Below are positions 7,070-16,680 of a DNA stretch of 64,000 nt, piece by piece. A program made the translations under genes and the position numbers. How positions within the stretch are numbered: the first letter of the stretch is position 1; each line of letters starts with the position of its first letter. This DNA comes from Chryseosolibacter sp049791675. GTDB taxonomy: Bacteria > Bacteroidota > Bacteroidia > Cytophagales > Cyclobacteriaceae. The DNA lies in NCBI GenBank assembly GCA_049791675.1, contig JBARAD010000062.1:30665-94664 (forward strand), read 5' to 3'. The notes under the pieces are model-generated. The model was not told where the DNA came from, did not search any database, and saw nothing but the letters and a program-made list of their open reading frames with translations.

Positions 7070-9373
7070 TCAAACCTTTCCCCTTTCCTGCTCTTGTGTT
7101 TCGCCGGGTGCGCCCGAGATCAGCTTCCGGATCTTTTTTCTTTCACCTACAATCCAGACAATATCTCCCCACTGAAAAACAAATGTCGACGGAGGGTTGA
7201 GTATGCGTTCGTTATTGCGTTCGATACCTATTACAACGCCATTGGTACGTTCCCGCAGGCCTGACCTTCGTATTTCGACACCATGGAGTTTGGTGTGTTC
7301 GTCGACGACGATCTTTTTCAATGCGATGTCTTCGACATCAACGACCGGAGTAGTCATTCTCTCCTTGCTGTCGAACACGGGCTTAAAAATCTGGATCTGT
7401 TCATCCGTTGCGATCACGCCGACAAGGTCGAAAGGGAGGAGAATAGCCTCACGCCCGGGCACATGCATCAATTTTTCTCCGCGCTTTATGTACACGATAT
7501 TGATCCCGTATTTTTCACGCCAGCCGAGTTCGGCCAGGTTTCTGCCTGCATAATCTGCATCAGGTCCGACCTCCATCTCAACAATATGGGCATCCCATGG
7601 CGAGAGGTCGGACTGGATATCCTCGCGCCTCCTTTTGATCGTGGCGGTGAATGTTGCCGCGTCAGCCGCTTCACGCGCATTGAGGTTGGAGAGGAACCGC
7701 ACTTCAATGCGGTGATAGAACTTCTGTATGCTTTTGCCGAAAATAACCATGACGATCACGATGATGGGCACCGCAATGAGGGCTGCCAACGGTGTCGAAA
7801 AAATTCCGAACACCCAGACAGCGATCAGCAAAATGCCCACAAGAATGCGCGTGATCTCGACCAGCAGCAGGGGCCCACGGCTGTATTTTTGTTCAAGCCA
7901 CAATTCTTTATAGGCAAGCGTGTTTGGACGTTTTGCCATCAATGCCCAGAGAAAGGGCGCCGCCATTCCCAGGGAAAGGATCAGTCCGATGAAGCCGGTG
8001 GTGAGCTGATCATTCCCGCTCGCGCGGAGCCAGGGCATGAAAAAGTTCAGGGAAATATACAACAGTGCCAGGAGGATGATCCCGTTGGTGACGACGATAT
8101 TGGCGTAGGATTTCAACACCGTCTTCCAGGCGCTCTCAGCCTGGATGTTGTGAGTGCTTGAGGAATATCTGTTCAGGGAACTGACCCAGCGTTCAGGCAA
8201 CCGTCTCTCAATGAACTGGTAAAGCGGCTCTGAAAAACGGATGAGGTAGGGAGTGGTAAAAGTGGTGATCGCGGAAGCGCCTACGGCCACAGGAAACAGA
8301 AAGTTGGAAGTGACACCGAGAGACAGGCCCAGGGTAGCAACGATAAACGCGAACTCACCGATCTGCGCCATGCTCATTCCGACCTGGACGGATTGTTTGA
8401 GTGGCTGCCCAGACAGCACGGCCCCCGCCGTAGTGCTGAAAAGTTTTCCGAATAACGTCAGCAAGGTGACACTGACCACGGGTAGGCCGTATTCTATAAT
8501 GGCTTCAGGATCTATCATCATTCCCACAGAAACAAAAAACACTGCTCCAAACAGATCCTTTACCGGCTTGATAAGGTGTTCGACCTTCTCGGCCGAAGTA
8601 GTTTCTGCAATGATGGATCCCATTATAAAAGCGCCCAATTCCGCCGAGAATCCCGCCTGTGTTGCCAGTACCACCATCCCCAGGCAAAGCCCCAATGAAA
8701 GGATGAGCAACGTCTCGCTGTCCAGCAGGGGTTTGACTTTCTTCAATAGTGTAGGGAGCAGAAAGATGCCCCCCAGGAACCACAATGCTAAAAAGAAAAC
8801 AAGTTTTAATACGGTGAAGACAATTTCACCACCTTCGAATTGTTGCGTGACGGCGATGGTTGATAGCAATACCATGAGCAGGATCACCACAATATCCTCT
8901 ACTACGAGCACGCCAAAAACAACGCGCGCATATTGTTTCGTCTTTACGCCGAGTTCATCAAAGGCGCGGATAATGATCGTTGTGGAAGAACTTGCCAGCA
9001 TGCCCCCGAGAAAAAGACTGTCCATCGTAGACCATCCCATCCAGCGGCCGAGAAAATACCCCGAGACGGTGATGAAAACGATTTCAACAAAAGCGGTAAT
9101 TGAGGCCTCCCCTCCCACGCGCATCAGTTTCTTGAAACTGAATTCAAGTCCAAGGCTGAACAAGAGAAAGATCACTCCGATCTCTGCAAGGGTCTCAATG
9201 TTCGCATGGTCGGCGACGGTGGGTAGCAGATGAAAGTGGGGACCGACGAAAAATCCCGCGAGGATGTAGCCCAGTACCAGGGGCTGTTTGATCTTTCTGA
9301 ATATGAGCGTTGTCACCGCCCCTGCGATCAGGATCAATGCCAGGTCTTGTATTAATGCGGGTAAATGGCCCAT
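7070..9373 (-). CDS. Kef-type cation:proton antiporter with C-terminal RCK_C domains
   Basis: 767 aa. Residues about 5-390 are a Na+/H+ exchanger (CPA2) domain with some 12 membrane helices, including LGYILAGFFVGPHFHLLP and LFLLFSLGLEFSF-type segments, and SSTTIIIRAFDELG. A second block of four helices (about 425-540) follows. The tail carries two RCK_C (TrkA-C) modules: about 590-660 (EVGPDADYAGRNLAELGW) and about 680-755 (LHGVEIRRSGLRERTNGVVI). It probably exports K+ or Na+ in exchange for protons, gated through the RCK_C tail. It lacks the NAD-binding RCK_N domain of KefB/C. Convergent with rpiA. Confidence 0.88.
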   Translation of the reverse strand: MGHLPALIQDLALILIAGAVTTLIFRKIKQPLVLGYILAGFFVGPHFHLLPTVADHANIETLAEIGVIFLLFSLGLEFSFKKLMRVGGEASITAFVEIVFITVSGYFLGRWMGWSTMDSLFLGGMLASSSTTIIIRAFDELGVKTKQYARVVFGVLVVEDIVVILLMVLLSTIAVTQQFEGGEIVFTVLKLVFFLALWFLGGIFLLPTLLKKVKPLLDSETLLILSLGLCLGMVVLATQAGFSAELGAFIMGSIIAETTSAEKVEHLIKPVKDLFGAVFFVSVGMMIDPEAIIEYGLPVVSVTLLTLFGKLFSTTAGAVLSGQPLKQSVQVGMSMAQIGEFAFIVATLGLSLGVTSNFLFPVAVGASAITTFTTPYLIRFSEPLYQFIERRLPERWVSSLNRYSSSTHNIQAESAWKTVLKSYANIVVTNGIILLALLYISLNFFMPWLRASGNDQLTTGFIGLILSLGMAAPFLWALMAKRPNTLAYKELWLEQKYSRGPLLLVEITRILVGILLIAVWVFGIFSTPLAALIAVPIIVIVMVIFGKSIQKFYHRIEVRFLSNLNAREAADAATFTATIKRRREDIQSDLSPWDAHIVEMEVGPDADYAGRNLAELGWREKYGINIVYIKRGEKLMHVPGREAILLPFDLVGVIATDEQIQIFKPVFDSKERMTTPVVDVEDIALKKIVVDEHTKLHGVEIRRSGLRERTNGVVIGIERNNERILNPPSTFVFQWGDIVWIVGERKKIRKLISGAPGETQEQERGKV

Positions 9374-9581
9374 TATAATATTGATTTCCTACTATCTTTC
9401 TGTGTTTGACTGCAATGCTGCCCGATCATAGGGCCCCGCATTGCGCGTGCAGCCTCATAATAGATGGTTTTTCGCAAAAAAACCAAATAATCCTGAAATT
9501 AATACGCGGTATATTCACACCGTAAGTAACGGTATGGCTAGGGGCAATGTTTCGCGGGGAGGCTAATAATCAGACTGGAAG

Positions 9582-12500
9582 CTAATAATTAAAAGTCCGT
9601 GTAGGATTTCCATGGGCATCCAGCAGTGTTATTTTTCCAATCTCGGGTGTCACGTGAATAACCCGTTGCGTCTGCGAAAGGTAACTGCTGCCATAGCCCG
9701 TTTCCATCCGCCTGGTCTTCCCATTTTTCAAGGTTAGTATCGCCGTTACGTCAATGTCATTTAATCTCAGGTGCCTTACCTTGCCCGATGGCTTTCTCGT
9801 GAAAATCTTCAGGGTATCATTATTCTGCGCGACGATGGTCAGGATCTTTTCACCCGCGGTCACCTCAACAATGCTTTTTGCATCGCCATTTACAAAGAAT
9901 CCCGACCGGCTCACGGGCATGGCATTGAAGGATCCTTTCCCATCACCTAACATCACCTGCCCAATAAAGGCATCGCACCGACCCGTCACAACGTCAGGGG
10001 CATACGAATTTCCCACCGCTATAAAGTCCAGGTTGCCGTCGCCGTTCACATCCGCGGTCAACACCCCATATACGGGTGCGGTCTGTAACATGAGCGGTAA
10101 AGGTTCTAAATCAAATTTACCCTGACCGATATTGCGGATGAAGGCCGATTGAAGTGTTTTACAGTAGCGTACTTCTGCATTTTCCGGTCCTGCTATTTCA
10201 AGTAAACTTTTCGTAGATGTCTTCGCGTACGTGCGGTGAAACAATATTTTCCTTTTCAACACGGGCAATTGACTCGTCAGCACATCCAGGGAGGCGGTCG
10301 GGTAATTTTCACCCTCCTCGTAGTAAGAGGTAATGGCCTCCAGCGCTCCGTTGTTGTCAAAGTCCTTGAAATGAACATTCATCGGTTCGGCCGCACTGGC
10401 ACGATAGCGAGCGTTCAATCCGAAATTTCCTGCGATGTAATCGATGTCACCGTCGTTGTCGAAATCGCCTGCTGTGAGACTGCTCCACCACCCTTCGCTA
10501 TCCTTCAGCCCGCTGTCCGAAACCATGGCCAATGCTTTTCCCTGCTCGTTCCTGAAAAATGTAATGGGCATATACTCACCGGCCACCACCAGGTCTATCC
10601 AGGAGTCGTTATCGAAATCAGTCCACAGGGCGCTTGTCACCATTCCGGGGTTTAGAAGTTCTTTCGATACTTGCTCAGTCACATCCTTAAAAGACCCGGT
10701 GCCGTCATTCTGCAACAGGTAGCTTCGCGGCGCTTTGGGATAACCCGTTGGCAACACCCGTCCTCCTACAAACAGATCAAGATCACCATCCCTGTCGTAA
10801 TCCGCAGCAACAACGCATGAGCCACTCGCGCCAATCCGGGGCAACGCATCCGGATCCTTTGAGAAATTTCCTTTCCCATCATTAATATACAGTCTGTCCT
10901 GATAATGGCGGTGCCCGGGATTGTATTCGTTTCCACCGCTGACGATATAGAGATCCGGGTCGTTGTCCTGATCGGCGTCGAAAAATAAACAGCCCATGTC
11001 TTCGCTCTCAATATCATCTTTGCTCAGTTCCCTGCCTTCAAAAGTGCCGTTCCTTTTCTGCAGGAAAATTTTACCTGACCGTAACAAGGCGCCTCCCACA
11101 AAAAAATCATCCAACCCGTCGAGGTTTACATCGCCCACAGCAATTCCTGGCCCTTCCTGCGAGATCTTGTGGGGAAGGAGGGGCTCATGATTGAAATCGA
11201 CAAAAGGATTTTCGATATGCTGGTATGAAGCGATCGCTGGTTTGACTGCTTCAAACACGGTTGGGAGATTGGCTCTTTTCACAGGCGCCAAAATACGGGC
11301 GCTGTCATTCACTTCGAGAACCTGATTCGCTTTGACATTTAACACAACACTGATCTTGCCATCCGGCCATTGCACCTGTACGGTGTCAATTTTCTCCACG
11401 TTACGCAAGCCAAAGTGAATCTTATCCTCCACTGTGCTCTGGAATCCACGGACAACACTCATCAGTTTCTTCTGCAGCTTTCCATGGTAGCGGATGGTCA
11501 CTGTACTTCCGATACCCGTCTTGTTTTGGCCGGACCCTTTCAGTTTTACCTGCAGATAATTCGACGCGGAAGGATCTTTTTGACGTCGTCTGTTTTTGTA
11601 GACATGCGCCTCCTCATCGATATTGCTGACAACGATATCCAGGTCGCCGTCATTATCAAAGTCCGCATAGGCAGCGCCGTTCGAATAGGCGGGTTGATCA
11701 AAGCCCCACTCCTTTGTGACTTTGGTAAACAACAGGTCCCCGTTATTTCTGTAGGCATAATTCGCGACCCTGATGCCCGGCCGGGCAGCAAGGCTGTCGA
11801 GCAACACCTTTCTCCGCAACCCTTCATTCTTTATCTCACTGGTCATACTGCTGCGGAATTTTACAAAATCCAGGTCCGTCACATCTTTTCCGAAGCCGTT
11901 GGTAATAAAGATATCCTGGTATTCATCATTGTCAAGATCGGCAAACAATACCGACCAGCTCCAATCTGTCTTATCAATTCCCGCCAATTGTCCTATCTCA
12001 CTGAACGATCCATTGCCGTTGTTGAGTTGCAGCGTGTTGCGCATGTATTGATACGTGTAGCCATGGTTCACGGCATAGTAGAATTTATTATACTGCGTTG
12101 CGCCGAACATCAGTTTTCTTCTCGCATGATCTTCCGGCAGCATGTCCGTTGCGATCACATCCATCAGGCCGTCGTTATTGATATCTCCGACATCATTTCC
12201 CATGGCAAAATGACTCGTGTGCTTAAAATATCCGGATACCTTTTCTGTAAACGTGCCATTGCCATTATTCACATACAGATGATCATTCGTCAGATAATCG
12301 TTGGTCACATATACATCGGGCCAGCCATCCTCGTTGATGTCAGCAAGGGAAACTCCCAATCCGTATCCCTCGTGCAAAATACCGGCTTCGCGTGACACAT
12401 TGATGAAAACCGGGTGACCCGATTGTTCGCTGTAATCATTCCGGTACAGGCGGTCCGTGTTCACTGCGCTCCCGTCAGCGATGATGGGACTTGGATTATT

Positions 12501-13148
12501 CGGAGATCTTTCAAATCCCCCACCCGTCAGCTGGTACATATCCAGGTCGCCATCGCGGTCGTAATCAAAAAAGAGCGCCTGGATCGATTGTGCTTTATCA
12601 GCCAGCCCATAATCGCTTGCCATTTCCTTAAAAACGGGGTGGCCGGCCGGAGTAAGACCCTGATGGATGAACAACTTGTTGGGGAAACTATTCATATTAC
12701 CAGGACCGCCCATACTGATATAGATGTCCTGCCAGCCATCCTGATTAACGTCTGCGACGGAGACGCCAAATGCCCAGTTGCCGTCACGCGTAATGCCTGA
12801 ATTCTCCGTTACATCGTCAAAAGAAAAACCGCTTTTATCTGACGCTTTGCCTTTATTGAGATAGAGTTTGTGCGGAAGCTGGCTGCCGGCGAAAAAAATA
12901 TCCTGAAAGCCGTCGTTATTAAAATCCCCCACACCGACCCCTCCGCCATTGTACAGGTATTCGTACGTAAGGATGTTGATGTTGTCATCCGGCGTAATGC
13001 GGTTGACAAAGTCAATCCCTGTAGAATCCGCGGGTAGTAACTGAAATAGCGTGTTGGCTTCAGTTTTACCGTGCTTTGCCTGACAGCCCGCCAGCAAGAG
13101 CACGAGCATGAGAAATCCTGTATTGATATGGGCGTTACCAAATTTCAT
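9582..13148 (-). CDS. FG-GAP/VCBS-repeat lipoprotein with ASPIC/UnbV domain
   Basis: 1188 aa with a lipoprotein signal (LMLVLLLAGCQA, lipobox Cys22), so probably tethered to the outer membrane. It is filled with beta-propeller FG-GAP/VCBS repeats whose calcium loops recur, for example DFNNDGFQD, DVNQDGWQD, DYDRDGDLD, DLDNDEYQD and DVNGDGNLD. Between the two propeller halves, about residues 560-640, an ASPIC/UnbV module is seen (VRGFQSTVEDKIHFGL, then VQWPDG). Proteins of this layout are common beside SusC/D genes in Bacteroidota and are thought to bind or process carbohydrates; no catalytic activity can be assigned. It stands as a single long gene in the minus-strand series with 13285-15175. 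Confidence 0.9.
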   Translation of the reverse strand: MKFGNAHINTGFLMLVLLLAGCQAKHGKTEANTLFQLLPADSTGIDFVNRITPDDNINILTYEYLYNGGGVGVGDFNNDGFQDIFFAGSQLPHKLYLNKGKASDKSGFSFDDVTENSGITRDGNWAFGVSVADVNQDGWQDIYISMGGPGNMNSFPNKLFIHQGLTPAGHPVFKEMASDYGLADKAQSIQALFFDYDRDGDLDMYQLTGGGFERSPNNPSPIIADGSAVNTDRLYRNDYSEQSGHPVFINVSREAGILHEGYGLGVSLADINEDGWPDVYVTNDYLTNDHLYVNNGNGTFTEKVSGYFKHTSHFAMGNDVGDINNDGLMDVIATDMLPEDHARRKLMFGATQYNKFYYAVNHGYTYQYMRNTLQLNNGNGSFSEIGQLAGIDKTDWSWSVLFADLDNDEYQDIFITNGFGKDVTDLDFVKFRSSMTSEIKNEGLRRKVLLDSLAARPGIRVANYAYRNNGDLLFTKVTKEWGFDQPAYSNGAAYADFDNDGDLDIVVSNIDEEAHVYKNRRRQKDPSASNYLQVKLKGSGQNKTGIGSTVTIRYHGKLQKKLMSVVRGFQSTVEDKIHFGLRNVEKIDTVQVQWPDGKISVVLNVKANQVLEVNDSARILAPVKRANLPTVFEAVKPAIASYQHIENPFVDFNHEPLLPHKISQEGPGIAVGDVNLDGLDDFFVGGALLRSGKIFLQKRNGTFEGRELSKDDIESEDMGCLFFDADQDNDPDLYIVSGGNEYNPGHRHYQDRLYINDGKGNFSKDPDALPRIGASGSCVVAADYDRDGDLDLFVGGRVLPTGYPKAPRSYLLQNDGTGSFKDVTEQVSKELLNPGMVTSALWTDFDNDSWIDLVVAGEYMPITFFRNEQGKALAMVSDSGLKDSEGWWSSLTAGDFDNDGDIDYIAGNFGLNARYRASAAEPMNVHFKDFDNNGALEAITSYYEEGENYPTASLDVLTSQLPVLKRKILFHRTYAKTSTKSLLEIAGPENAEVRYCKTLQSAFIRNIGQGKFDLEPLPLMLQTAPVYGVLTADVNGDGNLDFIAVGNSYAPDVVTGRCDAFIGQVMLGDGKGSFNAMPVSRSGFFVNGDAKSIVEVTAGEKILTIVAQNNDTLKIFTRKPSGKVRHLRLNDIDVTAILTLKNGKTRRMETGYGSSYLSQTQRVIHVTPEIGKITLLDAHGNPTRTFNY

Positions 13149-13284
13149 TGTAAAGTTTGCATCGGCCGGCAGAACGTTAAAATCAGCAGGGTCACGGTCG
13201 ATCGTTTCAGAAAGCTTCTGCGGTCGTGATTCATGTTCGTGTATTTAAGTACGGATGCCCGTCAACCACCCCTGAAGGGGAGGC

Positions 13285-14403
13285 TCAGTTCCCAGCGCCG
13301 ACCTTAAGCCGGCCGAGGATCTTCAGCGCATTCTTATTGTAAATTTTCTCCAGGACTTCATCGGGAAGATAAATACCGTAGATCATCCATCTCCCCTGCT
13401 GGTGATGACTGGGTGCAGGATCAAAGTATTCGTCGTCCGTTTCCAGAAAACGGTAGTATGTCCGATAGGCTTCAGCATTCGGGCTGGTATCGGTTCCAAA
13501 CAGTATGCGATCCTGATATTGGATCATGAACTTACGGGCCGTATACGGCTGACGGCCGAGTTCACTGATGCGCGCGTCAATATCGACATACATGTTGGGA
13601 TAGGTTTCCAGCCACATCGCCACACGACCCAGATCTTCCGCCAGGTTACCCATGTGAGTCGAAACAAAGATGGTGTTGGGATGTCTTGCAATGACACGGT
13701 ACAGCTGGGCGAGAATATCCTCCTTTGAATAAGGATACTGGTCTCCGTAATAGGACCATTCCGGATGAGCCCCCAGTTCGTCATACCTTTCGTTGAAACG
13801 ATCAGTAGGTGTGTGGAATGCTACCGGGTCGGAAACATGGATCACTACCGGGATTCCGAGTTCGGCGCACTTTGCCCAGATCGGGTCGATGCGCGGATCA
13901 TCCACCGGAACGACCTTACCGGTCTTGTCCTTCACCGTGAGTCCGAGCACTTTGGATATCTTTACACCACGCGCGCCCATGCTTACCGCTTCCTCCAGTT
14001 TTTGGGCTTCCTTGTTTCCAAAGTCCGCTTCGTCGATCCTGCTGAAATCGGGCCGGAAAAAAACGAGGAAGCGATCTTTCGATACGCTTTGAGATACCTT
14101 GAGATGCTCTTTGTAAAAATCTTTTTCCGAACGTCCGTCGAGGCTCACGCACATGCGCACACCTGCCTTGTCCATTTCTTCAAGATATTTTTTAGTATCC
14201 TCCAGTTTTCCCAAATGATTGTGGATGTCGATGACGGGGAATTTTGGTTTCAGTATGATCGTTTCCTTTACGACCAGCTGGCTTTTCGGTTTCCAGTCGA
14301 GCAGCTTCAGATCTCCTTTCTCTTTCTGGGCCAATAAAACCGTCGGCAAGAAAAGCAGGACGGTGAAAACAAACATCGGATGATGAAACGCAGATCCTTT
14401 CAT
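13285..14403 (-). CDS. Secreted amidohydrolase (Amidohydro_2 family)
   Basis: 372 aa with a Sec signal (MFVFTVLLFLPTVLLAQ). The TIM-barrel metal site begins with VIDIHNHLG; later barrel residues are IPVVIHVSDP, IFVSTHMGNL and LFGTDTSPNAEAY, which matches the PF04909 amidohydrolase/decarboxylase branch (HxH, H, H, D). Export suggests a role on an extracytoplasmic substrate. It is 25 bp downstream of the isochorismatase-like gene on the same strand, so the two are likely cotranscribed. The substrate is unknown; the pair may act on a released aromatic or lactone product. Confidence 0.87.
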   Translation of the reverse strand: MKGSAFHHPMFVFTVLLFLPTVLLAQKEKGDLKLLDWKPKSQLVVKETIILKPKFPVIDIHNHLGKLEDTKKYLEEMDKAGVRMCVSLDGRSEKDFYKEHLKVSQSVSKDRFLVFFRPDFSRIDEADFGNKEAQKLEEAVSMGARGVKISKVLGLTVKDKTGKVVPVDDPRIDPIWAKCAELGIPVVIHVSDPVAFHTPTDRFNERYDELGAHPEWSYYGDQYPYSKEDILAQLYRVIARHPNTIFVSTHMGNLAEDLGRVAMWLETYPNMYVDIDARISELGRQPYTARKFMIQYQDRILFGTDTSPNAEAYRTYYRFLETDDEYFDPAPSHHQQGRWMIYGIYLPDEVLEKIYNKNALKILGRLKVGAGN

Positions 14404-14428
14404 GTATTTTTCAAAAATAGGTTAGTTG

Positions 14429-15175
14429 TTATACGAGTTTGGAAATAATGGCATTGGCCGGCGACACCCAGCCGAATTTCATGTTGAAGTTCTTTAAGGT
14501 GGCTGCATGCAGATCGGGGGCAAAGGAAGATACCGCGTCTTCCACCAGCGTTGTGCGAAAGCCGTGGTGAAAGGCTTCGCGCGCCGTCTCCTCCACGCAT
14601 ATCTGCGTCACGGTTCCGGTGACCACAACGGAGTTAAGCCCAAATGAGCGGATGATCTTTTCAAGAGGCGTATCGTGGAATGCGCCGTATCCATATTTTT
14701 CTATGATGATATCCTGGTCGGCCGGCTTCAATTCATCGATGATATCCGTGCATTGGCGTTTTGCACCAATATCGCTGTAGTGACGTTCATGCCCCTTCCA
14801 ACAGCATTTTGTCGGCGGCGCGCACTGCGGTGACCAGTCCCACAATAAATAATAATGAGGATGTGAAAGGAATTTCGTGTAAACGATGGGAAGGCTGCGT
14901 TTACGGAAAGCCTGTATCAAAGCCTGATTGCTGCGAATGGTATCGCGCGCCGTGGGCACCTCCAGCGGAGCGCCTACACGCACGAAGTCATTCTGCATGT
15001 CTACAATGATCAATGCGGACTTCCTCCAATGCTCTCCTTTGTCGATCTCCTGTAAAGGGGCATCGGCATTTTCACGTGCGCTTGCGCCCTGGGCGGAAGC
15101 GATGTGTGGCATGGCAAAAACGCCCGCTGTGCCCAAAGCCATTCTTTTGAGGGCCAGTTTACGGTTTATTTTCAT
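14429..15175 (-). CDS. Cysteine hydrolase, isochorismatase-like, exported
   Basis: 248 aa. The isochorismatase fold is clear from residue 53: ALIIVDMQNDF with Asp59, Lys160 in IIEKYGYGAFHDTPLE, and Cys193 in TGTVTQICVEETAREA, the D-K-C triad of this family. The first 28 residues (KRMALGTAGVFAMPHIASAQG) look like an export signal with a weak twin-basic start. Family members hydrolyse isochorismate, nicotinamide, N-carbamoyl compounds or ureas; the exported form fits none of the cytosolic ones closely. It forms a likely operon with the amidohydrolase. Confidence 0.87.
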   Translation of the reverse strand: MKINRKLALKRMALGTAGVFAMPHIASAQGASARENADAPLQEIDKGEHWRKSALIIVDMQNDFVRVGAPLEVPTARDTIRSNQALIQAFRKRSLPIVYTKFLSHPHYYLLWDWSPQCAPPTKCCWKGHERHYSDIGAKRQCTDIIDELKPADQDIIIEKYGYGAFHDTPLEKIIRSFGLNSVVVTGTVTQICVEETAREAFHHGFRTTLVEDAVSSFAPDLHAATLKNFNMKFGWVSPANAIISKLV

Positions 15176-15432
15176 GAATATGTCTGGCGAATCCGTTTTC
15201 CGCTTGCGATATGCGATCGAGGGTTGTGATTCGCGTTCAATTGGTTATTTTTAGTATCGTTTTCCGGTCTCCAAAAATTTCAAATAATTTATCAATAATA
15301 TTTGAATAAGGAAAAGCAAGGGGTCGGAATCACTACCGCTTATATAAATCTTTGAACATCAATGACCCCTGTTTTAATAAAGGATCTATTTCAATACGCT
15401 CAGCCGGTGACCGTTGATTAAATTTACCTCAT

Positions 15433-16620
15433 ATGAACCATACACTGAAAGCTTTTCTTTTCCTGGTTCCCATCACCTTCATCACCCGAACTTCATTCGC
15501 GCAGTCGGGAGCGTTGTGTCAGGGACACTATTACACAGAACAGCAGGGAGCTGACAAACTCCTGTCACTCACCCGACGATTATCGAACGCTACCGATTGG
15601 GAAGCGCATGCTGACAGCATCCGGGCAACCGTGAGAAAAGGAATGGAACTGAATGTTCTTCCTGCACAGACTCCGCTTCATCCAAGGTATCGTAACAAGA
15701 AAGTTTTAGATGGCTATACCGTGGAATCGGTGGTCTTTGAAAGCCTTCCCGGTTTTTTCGTCACGGGAAATCTGTATAAACCCGCGGGCAAACTGAAAAA
15801 GAAATCCCTTGCTGTGATCCTTTCTCCGCATGGCCATTTTCCGGACGAGCATGATTATGCGCGGTTCAGAAAAGACATGCAGATCCGTTGCGCGGCGATG
15901 GCCCGTATGGGGGCTATGGTCTTTGCCTATGATATGGTGGGCTGGGGAGAGAGCGCTCAGGTATCCCACAATGATCCCAGGACACTTCTATTCCAGACAT
16001 TGAACGGGATCCGGACAATCGATTTCTTACTTAGCCTGCCGGAAGCCGACCCGGAAAGGATCGCAGTCACGGGTGCGTCGGGAGGTGGAACGCAAACTTT
16101 TATGCTGGCGGCATTGGATGAAAGGGTTAAAGTTTCAGTACCTGTGGTGATGGTTTCCGCGCACTTTTTCGGAGGCTGTGTATGTGAGAGCGGTATGCCA
16201 GTGCACAGGAACGGAAATGCGGTATACACCAATGCGGAAATAGCGTGCGTCGTTGCGCCGAAACCCATGCTATGGGTTTCGGATGGTAATGATTGGACAA
16301 AAAACAATCAAAGCGTTGAATATCCATTTGCCAAACACATCTATAACCTCTACGACAAAGAGTCTATGGTCGAGAGCGTTCATCTCGAGACCGAAGGTCA
16401 CGATTACGGAAAAAATAAGCGGGCACCCGTTTATCCATTCCTGGCAAAACATCTCGGCCTGGACCTTTCGAAGATCAAAGACGCGAAGGGCAATATCAGC
16501 GAAGATTTTGTCTCCATACTCAGCCGGAAGGATCTGTCCTACTTCACAGAAAAGGAACTTGCTTCCTTGCAGAAACCGGATGTGTACGACATTTTTTTGA
16601 AAGCGAAAGCAGGAAAATAG
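15433..16620 (+). CDS. Secreted alpha/beta hydrolase, acetyl-xylan-esterase/dienelactone-hydrolase-like
   Basis: 395 aa with a Sec signal (FLFLVPITFITRTSFAQ). Core elements are SLAVILSPHGHFPDEHDYARF, MVFAYDMVGWGES, then the nucleophile elbow VTGASGGGTQTFMLAALDER and the late catalytic His in VHLETEGHDYGKNK. This matches the group of large secreted esterases encoded in Bacteroidota glycan clusters, thought to remove acyl groups from sugars. It converges on susD; a 20-bp perfect inverted repeat lies between their stops. Two similar hydrolases lie at 42493 and 47707. Confidence 0.86.
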   Translation: MNHTLKAFLFLVPITFITRTSFAQSGALCQGHYYTEQQGADKLLSLTRRLSNATDWEAHADSIRATVRKGMELNVLPAQTPLHPRYRNKKVLDGYTVESVVFESLPGFFVTGNLYKPAGKLKKKSLAVILSPHGHFPDEHDYARFRKDMQIRCAAMARMGAMVFAYDMVGWGESAQVSHNDPRTLLFQTLNGIRTIDFLLSLPEADPERIAVTGASGGGTQTFMLAALDERVKVSVPVVMVSAHFFGGCVCESGMPVHRNGNAVYTNAEIACVVAPKPMLWVSDGNDWTKNNQSVEYPFAKHIYNLYDKESMVESVHLETEGHDYGKNKRAPVYPFLAKHLGLDLSKIKDAKGNISEDFVSILSRKDLSYFTEKELASLQKPDVYDIFLKAKAGK

Positions 16621-16674
16621 GTTGTTGGTTATTGGTTTTGCTGAACATACAACGAAAACCAATAACCAACAACC
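16620..16674. repeat. 20-bp perfect inverted repeat between convergent genes
   Basis: Arms of 20 bp (16620-16639 and 16655-16674) are exact reverse complements, starting GGTTGTTGGTTATTGG, with a 15-base loop. It begins on the last base of the esterase stop codon and ends 6 bp before the susD stop. Position fits a bidirectional transcription stop, but no T-tract follows on either strand outside the stem. Confidence 0.8.
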
Positions 16675-16680
16675 CGAATT

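Noticed and set aside
8253..9233. 326-codon open frame on the plus strand
   Set aside because: Antisense to the Kef antiporter; the product is Ser/Thr/Pro/Arg-rich low complexity without a domain.
11370..12395. 341-codon open frame on the plus strand
   Set aside because: Antisense to the FG-GAP gene with its many DxNxDG loops. The long frame is a by-product of the repeated codon pattern.
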